A DNA stretch of 6,117 bases from NCBI GenBank assembly GCA_019312705.1, contig JAFDCW010000305.1:1-6117 (forward strand), given 5' to 3'. Within the stretch, counting starts at the first letter, position 1. Each line of letters begins with the position of its first letter. This stretch comes from Deltaproteobacteria bacterium (GTDB lineage Bacteria; Myxococcota; Polyangia; Polyangiales; B10-G4). The notes under the pieces were generated by a model. It was not told the DNA's origin and did no database searches. It saw only the letters and a program-made list of their open reading frames with translations. The position numbers and the translations under genes are program-made. This document shows, piece by piece, positions 1 to 6,117 of this stretch.

Positions 1-359
1 CCGCTCGCGTCGGGGATCCCGAGCGCCGCGTCCAAGAACGAGACGACCCCGTGGGCCAAGCCGATCGCGGTGATGCCGAAGGGCACGACGAGCATGAGCC
101 GAAAGAGGGAGTTGGCGAAGATCAGCTTCAGGTCGAGGAGCGCCGAACCGTGAAGCCAGACCTGGGGGGAGAAGCATCGCCGGAGTGCCCCTCGGAGCCC
201 CTCGGACCTATGGCGATGAAGAGTCACCGCCATGGCGATCAGGAATGTAATCACCAGGCCGGGAATGAAGATCCGGCGAGCGGGGTCGATGAGCATGCCG
301 ACCGTATCGCCGAGCACCGTCCGGCCCACTTCGCTGAGCCATATGATCAGATTCTCCAT
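1..359 (-). CDS. Membrane protein, probable sterol desaturase/fatty-acid hydroxylase family (N-terminal part; gene runs off the left edge)
   Basis: Only the first 119 codons are present, from the ATG at 359-357. The start is well fixed, because only 3 bp separate it from the stop of the imelysin gene (TGA-ACC-ATG), so translational coupling is likely. The protein begins MENLIIWLSEVGRTVLG. It has a hydrophobic segment near residues 32-46 (IFIPGLVITFLIAMAV), then a basic stretch (HRHRSEGLRGALRR) and a W-L-H-x-S-x-L-L-D segment (about residues 64-72). A second long hydrophobic region follows near residues 75-105. The basic stretch followed by 'FSPQVWLHGSALLDLKL' and a membrane segment resembles the N-terminus of bacterial sterol desaturase-family proteins, which are di-iron membrane hydroxylases. 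That resemblance is from memory. The histidine clusters that would prove it (HxxxH, HxxHH) lie outside the window. A different polytopic membrane protein remains possible. Position in a Fur-box operon fits an iron-linked role, but this is inference. Confidence 0.6.
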   Translation of the reverse strand, partial: MENLIIWLSEVGRTVLGDTVGMLIDPARRIFIPGLVITFLIAMAVTLHRHRSEGLRGALRRCFSPQVWLHGSALLDLKLIFANSLFRLMLVVPFGITAIGLAHGVVSFLDAALGIPDAS

Positions 360-362
360 GGT

Positions 363-1601
363 TCAGTCCGAGTCCCCGGCGCCCTCGGACGGGACACGCA
401 AGCTCAAGGCGGTGACGAAGGGCCCTTTGAGGTCGTCGGTGATGAGGGCAATGGCCGCCTGGGCGTCGGCAACTGACTGGGTATTCGCTTCAACGGCGAA
501 CTGGAGGCTACCGTCGATGGCCTCTACCGCCGCGATGGCCGCCTCGATGTTGCCGATCATGCGTTCGGCGAGGGGCTGCTCGCCGACGCCGGCCAAGAGC
601 TCGTCGAAGCCCGCACCGCTCTCGGCGTCGGGGCCGCCCAGGAAGAGTTGCTGAAACGCCTGCAGGTTCGCGACGATGTGCTCCTTGGACGCCGCCGCCT
701 CGCGCGACTCGACGAGCTCGGGGCAGGTCGGAGTCCGGCACGCACCGGAGCCCAGAGGCTGGCCCAGCTTGACGTCCTTCACATCGAGGTCGATGTAGAA
801 CATGGCGCGAATGACCTCGTTGAGGGCCTCCTGGGTGGTCGAATACGTCTCGCTCGTATCGCCCGCCGATGCGAGCTGCCCCGCAAAATCTCCCGCCGCG
901 GGATCCCACGCCGCAGCGAGCGTATCCGCCTCGTCCTTCGTCAGGGCCCCGAGGGTCGCGGCGTAGGCCGCGCGTCGGACGCCGAGCTCGTCGGGACCTA
1001 GGGCCGCCCACGTACCGTCGGCGTTGATCGGGCTTAGCGGAGAGCATCCGTTATCGGGGCCGTCGTGAAAGAGGAGATACTCCATGGCGTCGAGGCCACG
1101 GACGTTCACTAGATCGGCCGCCAACATCTCTGGGTCGGCGTAGGATTGCGCCACCAACCCCTGGTCGATGCTGCAGCGGTTCGTGAGGGGCCACGAGTAG
1201 ACTTGCTCACGAAGGCTCAATCCCCCCGGGGTGGTCTGCGGCCCCGCCGGCCCGAATTGCAGCATCTCGACCTGTTCCCACGGTTGCATCGCGGCGCGCC
1301 ATGCCTCCTGGCTCGCGACCCGATCCTCCGGGAGGCCAGACAGGGCGTGGGCCTCGGTGGCCGACGCGAGGGTGGCCATCGCCGAAGCGGAGGCCTCCGT
1401 GGTGGGCACGACGACGAGGTGGGCGATGCTGTCGAGGACCCGGCGAGCTTCGACCGGGTCGACCCCGAGGTCGGTCGTCGGCGCGGCGCAGTTGGTCGCG
1501 TGTACGCTGCCCCAACTCGCGAGGGCCAGCAGGAGGAGGTTCACCAAGCCCCGGAGCCGGCGGGCGCGACGGGTCGCCCTCTTGTTGATAATGACTGTCA
1601 T
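363..1601 (-). CDS. Imelysin-family (peptidase M75-like) periplasmic protein, probable iron-uptake related
   Basis: This is a 412-residue exported protein. The preferred start is the ATG at 1601-1599: it gives a basic n-region (NKRATRRARRLR) followed by a hydrophobic core at residues 18-35 (GLVNLLLLALASWGSVHA), with likely signal peptidase I cleavage near residue 35. An in-frame GTG at 1640 would add 13 residues before the signal peptide and is less likely. Imelysin hallmarks appear in order: W-x-x-x-M-x-x-W-E-x-x-E and FGP (about 101-118), YSWPLTNRCSID (about 135-146), GLDAMEYLLF (169-178) and DVKDVKLGQPLG (273-284). The family's GxHxxE motif reads GLDAME, so the histidine is replaced by aspartate, as in divergent, IPPA-like branches. 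Imelysin-like proteins are two-domain helical periplasmic or surface proteins tied to iron uptake and are usually not active peptidases. Cys288 and Cys293 (ACRTPTC) and Cys143 and Cys186 could form disulfides. A Fur box overlaps the start, and a desaturase-like gene follows after 3 bp. Confidence 0.88.
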   Translation of the reverse strand: MTVIINKRATRRARRLRGLVNLLLLALASWGSVHATNCAAPTTDLGVDPVEARRVLDSIAHLVVVPTTEASASAMATLASATEAHALSGLPEDRVASQEAWRAAMQPWEQVEMLQFGPAGPQTTPGGLSLREQVYSWPLTNRCSIDQGLVAQSYADPEMLAADLVNVRGLDAMEYLLFHDGPDNGCSPLSPINADGTWAALGPDELGVRRAAYAATLGALTKDEADTLAAAWDPAAGDFAGQLASAGDTSETYSTTQEALNEVIRAMFYIDLDVKDVKLGQPLGSGACRTPTCPELVESREAAASKEHIVANLQAFQQLFLGGPDAESGAGFDELLAGVGEQPLAERMIGNIEAAIAAVEAIDGSLQFAVEANTQSVADAQAAIALITDDLKGPFVTALSLRVPSEGAGDSD

Positions 1602-1605
1602 TTTC
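1587..1605 (-). promoter_or_regulatory. Fur box (iron-responsive operator) at the imelysin gene start
   Basis: The minus strand reads GAAAATGACAGTCATTATC. It matches the classical 19-bp Fur consensus GATAATGATAATCATTATC at 16 of 19 positions, and its two 9-base arms are complementary at 8 of 9 positions. It is an AT-rich island in very GC-rich DNA. It covers the ATG at 1601-1599 and sits just after the likely transcription start, where Fur bound with ferrous iron would block initiation or elongation. The inferred effect is repression of the imelysin and membrane-protein pair when iron is plentiful. Because it overlaps coding sequence, part of its conservation could also reflect the protein, but the palindrome is too close to consensus for that to be the simplest explanation. 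Confidence 0.75.
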
Positions 1606-1615
1606 AGCGTGCTCG

Positions 1616-1644
1616 TATCTACTCCAGTTGTGGGGTGCACGCAA
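1616..1644 (-). promoter_or_regulatory. Possible sigma70-type promoter of the imelysin gene
   Basis: On the minus strand, TTGCGT (1644-1639) and TAGATA (1621-1616) are separated by 17 bp. Each matches only 3 of 6 consensus bases, so the call rests on spacing and position. Transcription would start near 1609, leaving a leader of less than 10 nt before the ATG at 1601, with the Fur box immediately downstream. No Shine-Dalgarno sequence is visible before that ATG, which agrees with a nearly leaderless message. Confidence 0.35.
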
Positions 1645-1676
1645 ACTCGCCTTGCACCTCCGCGACCGCTAGAGGG

Positions 1677-1688
1677 TTCGGTACCGAA
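1677..1688. repeat. Perfect 12-bp palindrome TTCGGTACCGAA between lipoprotein and imelysin genes
   Basis: TTCGGTACCGAA equals its own reverse complement. It starts right after the lipoprotein stop (TGA at 1693-1691) and lies about 75 bp upstream of the imelysin ATG. There is no loop worth the name and no U-rich tail on either strand, so it is a poor terminator. A dimeric regulator site is the more natural reading, but no family can be named. Confidence 0.4.
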
Positions 1689-1690
1689 TT

Positions 1691-4036
1691 TCAGGGAATG
1701 ACCGGGTCTGGAGGTGGTTCCGGTGGGGGATCCGTGTCGAAGGGCAGTGTGGGCACCGGGACCGGCAAGGCCGTGGTCCCATCGAAACTCGTGGAGTTTC
1801 CCTCGTAGCGGACACCGTCGGTGAGGCGGCTCAGATCATACTCGGTCGCCTCCACGCAGGCGCCGATGGTGTTGTCATGCACCTCGCCCTCTCGCAGGTC
1901 GAGGCTCCCAGTGCCGAGGATGTAGACGCCGCATACCGGCGCTCCCTCGATCGAGAAGCGCTCGACCGACAAGGCTGCCGTGTCCGACACGACGATCCCG
2001 TGGCCCGGGTCCACCGGCGATGCGACATGCAGGTCCGAGACCGTTCCTGTCGACCGAGTGTATGCGGCAACTCCGATACGGGCAGGACCCGTGATATCGA
2101 CGCGGTGGCCGGTGAAGACGCTTCCCTCGGCGAGCTGGACGCCCCCGCCACGGAGGGACAGGTCGGTCGCCACGAATTCACCGCCGAAGAACTGAAGAGC
2201 CACCTGAATCTCCGCGAACTCGACGCGCTCCATTTCCATGCGAGTCGAGACGGACTGCACACCCGCCGAAGGGGTGACCGGCGCGTTGGGCACGATCTCG
2301 AGAAACTGAGCATCTCGGAGGATCACGTCCGACTCGAAAGCCGAAACCGCCAACTCACGCAGGCCGTCGGCACGCAGGCGCTCGACTTCGATCGTACTTC
2401 CCTCTTGCACGTGCAGCGCGCGCCCCCAAGTGCCATCGGCCGCGCCCACCATGTCTTCGATGGACAGATCACGAGCGCTGACCGTGGACGCGTCCATGGC
2501 CAAGACCGCCACGGACGAAGCACGGCGAACCTCGACCCGCTCGAGGATGACACCTCCGCCGGCGTGGACCCAGGTCCCGACGCCATCTCGGGCGGTGGTC
2601 TGTCGAACGCCGTCGATCACGATGTCCCGGGCGACGAGGGAGGAGTCCGGTCCTTCGACGCGCATCGCGGAACCCGCCATTCCTGAGATGTGCATGCGAT
2701 CGGCTTGCAGGAGGCCTCCCGGCGATACGCTGATGGCCTGAGCAGCAATGTCTGGGGAGCTGTTGTGCACGAAGGCGTGGTCCACTCGCAGGGCGGACCC
2801 GTCCGCCGCGAAGGCCGGGCCGGGCGTATCGCCCACCCGGGCCCGAGAAACCGTCACGTCGGCCCCGCCGATGGCCACGACGCTGGCGAACAAGTTCCCG
2901 TTCTGTCCGTCGAGCCACGCGTCCTCGAAGGTGGCCGTCGAAGCGATCACGGCGATCGCAGCACCACCGCCGCCGACGGAGGCGACCCGAGCAAAGGTCG
3001 CGTCGGCGCCGTTTCGCAGATAGTACTCAAAGCCGAGATCCCCTTCGGCGAAACTCGCCAATCCGTCACGGACGACGGCGTCGGTGACTGCGGCGGTGGC
3101 GTCGTGGACCAAGATGCCGGCCAAGTGACAACGCAGCGCCGAGTACTCGGCGATCGTCGCGGTCGCGCCAGCCTCGACCGCGATGCCCACCCCGAACGAG
3201 CCATCGGACGACCGCGGCGCGACATCGCGAATCGACACTCGGTTCAGGGTCGCTTCACCCCTGAGGACCACGATTCCCGCATCTTCGACCGAGGAGATCT
3301 CGATGCCCTCGATGAGTACGGATGTGTCTGCGTCGACGAAGATCCCGTTTCCGCGGACATCGCGAATCGAGAGGTCGTGGATCTCCGCGGCCGCTCCGGT
3401 CACGAGGACCAGCGTCGTCTCCCGGCTGCTGCCCCCCGTGAGAACCGTCTCCGTCGCGCAGGCACCGTAAATCGCCACGCCCGCGTTGAGGTCGACGGGC
3501 TCGTTGTAGGTTCCACGAGCGACGGCGATCACGTCGCCGCTGCGCGCCGCTGCCGTGGCCTGATTGATGGTCGGAAAGGGAGCGCCGAGAGTCCCGTCTC
3601 CCCCCGTGGCTCCCCGACGAACGTAGAGAACACGACGGCCCCCTGGGAGGTCAGCGGGCCACCCATCCGCTGGACACGCAGCGCCGACGGGGCGGCAGCC
3701 GTCGGTACCAGGAAAGTGCGCCTCCCCAAGAGCACAATTGTCGGGGCCGTCACCGGGCCAAGGCGAACACTCGACCGCGCCACCCCCGAGTTCGACGGCC
3801 CGCCAACCACTGGGACAGGGCCAAGACGGAAGGGCGGCCGGCGCCGGGGGGGCAGGGGACGCCGGCGGCTGGACCGCGCTTGGCCCGCCGTCCGGAAAGG
3901 TCGCCGCGCCCGTATCGAATCCGCCATCGACCGGGGCCGAGTCGTCGCCGCACGCGGCCCCGAGGATGAGGCTGGCGCATGCGAGGAGAGGCCACGCGAA
4001 TGGGGGCAGGTGCGGTCGCGTCACTTCAACGATCAT
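1691..4036 (-). CDS. Large lipoprotein with Cys-rich N-terminal segment and right-handed parallel beta-helix (DUF1565/PbH1-like)
   Basis: This is a 781-residue protein. The start is the ATG at 4036-4034, which places a lipoprotein signal peptide at the N-terminus: hydrophobic core at about residues 13-28 and lipobox LGAAC with Cys29 as the lipidation site, followed by GDD. The frame stays open upstream to 4213, but a longer product would bury the signal. A GTG at codon 5 is an alternative start. Residues 30-72 are a Pro/Ala/Gly/Asp linker. Residues 73-135 hold CPSGW and five cysteines (74, 90, 101, 114, 121). Residues 137-179 (LYVRRGATGGDGTLGAPFPTI, then ARGTYNE) match the opening of DUF1565-type beta-helix proteins. 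Residues 180-760 carry many short beta-strand repeats of the form 'G-I-x-V-x-x-x-x-x-x-x-x-x-x-V/I-x-D'. The tail is proline-rich (TDPPPEPPPDPVIP). It is probably a cell-surface protein, either structural or carbohydrate-related. No catalytic residues can be recognised. Confidence 0.85.
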   Translation of the reverse strand: MIVEVTRPHLPPFAWPLLACASLILGAACGDDSAPVDGGFDTGAATFPDGGPSAVQPPASPAPPAPAALPSWPCPSGWRAVELGGGAVECSPWPGDGPDNCALGEAHFPGTDGCRPVGAACPADGWPADLPGGRRVLYVRRGATGGDGTLGAPFPTINQATAAARSGDVIAVARGTYNEPVDLNAGVAIYGACATETVLTGGSSRETTLVLVTGAAAEIHDLSIRDVRGNGIFVDADTSVLIEGIEISSVEDAGIVVLRGEATLNRVSIRDVAPRSSDGSFGVGIAVEAGATATIAEYSALRCHLAGILVHDATAAVTDAVVRDGLASFAEGDLGFEYYLRNGADATFARVASVGGGGAAIAVIASTATFEDAWLDGQNGNLFASVVAIGGADVTVSRARVGDTPGPAFAADGSALRVDHAFVHNSSPDIAAQAISVSPGGLLQADRMHISGMAGSAMRVEGPDSSLVARDIVIDGVRQTTARDGVGTWVHAGGGVILERVEVRRASSVAVLAMDASTVSARDLSIEDMVGAADGTWGRALHVQEGSTIEVERLRADGLRELAVSAFESDVILRDAQFLEIVPNAPVTPSAGVQSVSTRMEMERVEFAEIQVALQFFGGEFVATDLSLRGGGVQLAEGSVFTGHRVDITGPARIGVAAYTRSTGTVSDLHVASPVDPGHGIVVSDTAALSVERFSIEGAPVCGVYILGTGSLDLREGEVHDNTIGACVEATEYDLSRLTDGVRYEGNSTSFDGTTALPVPVPTLPFDTDPPPEPPPDPVIP

Positions 4037-4061
4037 GAACGGAAGAGACGCCGGTGGCCAA

Positions 4062-4072
4062 CCCCCCCCCCC
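4062..4072. repeat. Homopolymer run of 11 C (11 G on the minus strand)
   Basis: An uninterrupted run of 11 cytosines lies 25 bp upstream of the lipoprotein ATG at 4036. On the lipoprotein strand it is poly-G. Runs of this length are prone to slippage. If the annotated start is right, a length change alters the leader or promoter spacing. If translation begins further upstream, the tract would encode a Gly run and slippage would shift the frame. Confidence 0.85.
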
Positions 4073-4244
4073 GCTCTCGAGCGACGGAGGGCACGTCGCG
4101 GTCTTCGTGATCGACGTTGGCGTTGATTTCGGCCGCTGTGCGGCGTCCTTCGGGGTCACCGGGTCGGCCCCTGCCGCCGGGCCGGCCCCCACGGGGGTCG
4201 CCGGGAGCCCCAAAAGCCGCTACAACCCGGGCCGTCGGCCGGCA

Positions 4245-4260
4245 GGGGCGGCTGAGCCCC
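4245..4260 (+). promoter_or_regulatory. Hairpin directly before the PhnD-like start, enclosing the only SD-like bases
   Basis: GGGGC (4245-4249) and GCCCC (4256-4260) can pair around a 6-base loop. The GGGG is the only purine-rich stretch near the ATG at 4263, so the hairpin would cover the ribosome-binding site. The stem is short, and in such GC-rich DNA it may arise by chance. Confidence 0.25.
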
Positions 4261-4262
4261 CC

Positions 4263-5063
4263 ATGAAACGGATCGTATTCGCCACCGGACCCATCGCCCG
4301 TGCCCCCACGAGGAGGCAGCCGCGGCGCGCGTTTGCCCAGCTGCTCTCGGCGGCCCTCGGGGTCGAGGTCGTCGTCGTCGTCGCGAGCACCTACAACGAA
4401 TTGTCGGGTCTCGTTCATCGCGGCGACGCCCACGTCGCTTGGCTGCCGCCTGCGGTTTATGTGCGCAGCCGTCAGCGCGACGGGGTCGAGCTGCTTCTCG
4501 AGACCATCCGCGCCCGGGGCTCGGTCTTCCGGAGCGCGCTCTTCGTACGCACCGATGCGCCTTTTCAGAGCATCGAAGACCTCGCGGGGCACGCCGTCGC
4601 GTGGGTCGATCAGAATTCGTGCTCGGGGTACCTCTTCCCGCGGATTTCGCTTTTTGACCGTGGCCTCGACCCCCGGACGCACTTTCGCCGTGAGCTGGTC
4701 CTCGGCAGTCACGAGGCCGTCGTGCGGGCCGTCGAAGTCGGCACGGCCTCGGTCGGGGCGACTTATATCGACCAAGTTCCCGGCGAGGACGCCAGCGAAA
4801 GCCACCCGGGCTGGACCATGGAAGTCGAGCTCGACGAGATGCGGCCCCTGATGGTTAGCGATCCCATCCCCGCCGACACCATCAGTGTGCGCGCGGATGT
4901 TCCGGCTCCGCTCCGGCAGGATTTGTCGGCGTCGCTCCTCGGAATGCACCGCACCGAAGAGGGCGCCGAAGTCCTTCTGGGACTTTTCGGGGCCGATCGC
5001 TTCGAGCCCGGTCGAATCGAAGATTACGAGCCGATTCGACGCGCGATCGACCTCTCCTGCTGA
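4263..5063 (+). CDS. PhnD/SsuA/transferrin-like substrate-binding-fold protein without signal peptide
   Basis: This is a 266-residue protein beginning MKRIVFATGPIARAP. It is a periplasmic-binding-protein fold of the type used by phosphate/phosphite/phosphonate ABC importers (PhnD-like). Family features include: YNELSGLVHRGDAHVAWLPP at about 44-63 (the 'G-x-a-D-v-a-W-l' strand), FVRTDAPFQSIEDLAGH at 94-110, NSCSGYLFPR at 118-127 (the ligand-loop S-x-S-G equivalent), GSHEAVVRAVEVGTASVGATY at about 148-168, PIPADTISVRADVP at 201-214, and a C-terminal MHRTEEGAEVLLGLFG helix. No signal peptide or lipobox is present: residue 4 onward is already the first beta-strand of the fold. The product is therefore probably cytoplasmic, perhaps a ligand sensor or a stand-alone domain. 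No permease or ATPase genes lie next to it. The next gene, dnaJ, starts 116 bp downstream and probably has its own promoter. The ligand cannot be predicted. Confidence 0.85.
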   Translation: MKRIVFATGPIARAPTRRQPRRAFAQLLSAALGVEVVVVVASTYNELSGLVHRGDAHVAWLPPAVYVRSRQRDGVELLLETIRARGSVFRSALFVRTDAPFQSIEDLAGHAVAWVDQNSCSGYLFPRISLFDRGLDPRTHFRRELVLGSHEAVVRAVEVGTASVGATYIDQVPGEDASESHPGWTMEVELDEMRPLMVSDPIPADTISVRADVPAPLRQDLSASLLGMHRTEEGAEVLLGLFGADRFEPGRIEDYEPIRRAIDLSC

Positions 5064-5136
5064 TTTCGCGTGCTTCGGGTCGAATTTCCGCGGCCGAGGG
5101 CCCGGGTCCAGGTTGTCCGCCGCCGCGAAACCGGCC

Positions 5137-5164
5137 TTGACCAGAAAGACCCAGGTCTTATCTT
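5137..5164 (+). promoter_or_regulatory. Probable sigma70-type promoter of dnaJ with a dyad in its spacer
   Basis: TTGACC (5137-5142, 5 of 6 to consensus) and TATCTT (5159-5164, 4 of 6) are spaced by 16 bp. Transcription would begin near 5171, giving a very short leader before the ATG at 5180, where no Shine-Dalgarno sequence is seen. The spacer contains the perfect inverted repeat AAGACC-CA-GGTCTT (5146-5159), which reaches the first base of the -10 element. A regulator bound there would directly compete with or remodel RNA polymerase binding. The rest of the 5064-5179 gap shows no convincing terminator for the upstream gene. Confidence 0.45.
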
Positions 5165-5179
5165 GCGCCGGCCGTCGCC

Positions 5180-6117
<938 letters not shown>

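Larger units (their letters stand above)
4037..4262. promoter_or_regulatory. Divergent intergenic region between lipoprotein and PhnD-like genes
   Basis: These 226 bp separate two divergent starts and must hold both promoters. No confident -35/-10 pair is visible. A TACAAC at 4221-4226 (4 of 6 to the -10 consensus, plus strand) is the best single element. The region also holds an 11-C run (4062-4072), a short dyad GGCCCCC-AC-GGGGGTC (4184-4199, one G-T pair), and a GGGGC/GCCCC hairpin that ends two bases before the plus-strand ATG. Reading frames stay open through it on both strands, but the extensions are low-complexity and do not look like protein. Confidence 0.5.

Noticed and set aside
51..476. 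141-codon plus-strand frame near the left edge
   Set aside because: It is highly charged, low-complexity sequence antisense to the coupled membrane-protein gene, which has membrane segments and a 3-bp junction with imelysin.
1602..1640. GTG start for the imelysin protein at 1640
   Set aside because: It adds 13 residues before the basic n-region of the signal peptide, and the likely promoter -10 element would fall inside the coding sequence.
1146..1808. 220-codon plus-strand frame across the imelysin start
   Set aside because: It lies antisense to the imelysin N-terminus and the Fur box, and its translation has no recognisable domain.
2690..4126. Long open frame (478 codons) on the plus strand, antisense to the lipoprotein gene
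   Set aside because: The minus-strand gene has a lipobox, a DUF1565-like start and beta-helix repeats. The plus-strand translation is rich in Arg, Gly and Asp without any fold motif, as expected of an antisense frame in GC-rich DNA.
4037..4213. N-terminal extension of the lipoprotein to an ATG at 4213
   Set aside because: It would place 59 low-complexity residues before a clear lipoprotein signal peptide, which would block export.
3738..4262. N-terminal extension of the PhnD-like protein through the intergenic region and into the opposite gene
   Set aside because: The added sequence is Ala/Gly/Pro-rich, largely antisense to the lipoprotein gene, and has no signal peptide. The fold begins at the ATG at 4263.
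5064..5130. TTTCGCG (5064-5070) and CGCGAAA (5124-5130) inverted pair
   Set aside because: These are 7-bp arms separated by 53 bp in GC-rich DNA, within chance expectation and with no other support.
5146..5159. AAGACC-CA-GGTCTT as a terminator of the PhnD-like gene
   Set aside because: The stem is short with a 2-base loop and no U-run follows. Its position between fair -35 and -10 elements fits an operator better.

Overview
The window looks like chromosomal DNA of a GC-rich Gram-negative bacterium, most likely of the Myxococcota (deltaproteobacterial) type. The evidence is the very high GC content with third-codon GC bias, the weak or absent Shine-Dalgarno sequences, and a large lipoprotein that joins a cysteine-containing 'GW' N-terminal segment to a right-handed beta-helix. 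That last architecture is typical of predicted surface proteins in this phylum. The assignment is an inference from style, not from a marker gene.

Layout. Three genes lie on the minus strand, read from right to left: a beta-helix lipoprotein (4036 to 1691), an imelysin-family periplasmic protein (1601 to 363), and the first 119 codons of a membrane protein that resembles the sterol desaturase/fatty-acid hydroxylase family (359 to the left edge). Two genes lie on the plus strand: a PhnD/SsuA-like solute-binding-fold protein with no signal peptide (4263-5063) and a DnaJ co-chaperone (5180 to the right edge, truncated). The 226-bp gap 4037-4262 is a divergent intergenic region. The gaps 1602-1690 and 5064-5179 separate transcription units. 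No RNA gene, insertion sequence or CRISPR array was seen.

How the genes work together. The clearest regulatory signal is a near-consensus Fur box at 1587-1605, exactly at the start of the imelysin gene. The next gene starts 3 bp after the imelysin stop, so imelysin and the membrane protein form a tight, probably iron-repressed pair. The divergent pair (lipoprotein and PhnD-like protein) shares a GC-rich control region with an 11-base homopolymer close to the lipoprotein start. This is a possible length-variable switch. DnaJ has a fair sigma70-like promoter whose spacer is filled by a perfect 6+6 dyad, which suggests separate control. No phosphonate transporter genes and no dnaK or grpE are visible next to the PhnD-like and DnaJ genes.

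The window is mostly ordinary. The most checkable points of interest are the Fur-box-controlled imelysin plus desaturase-like pair and the poly-G tract in front of the surface lipoprotein.
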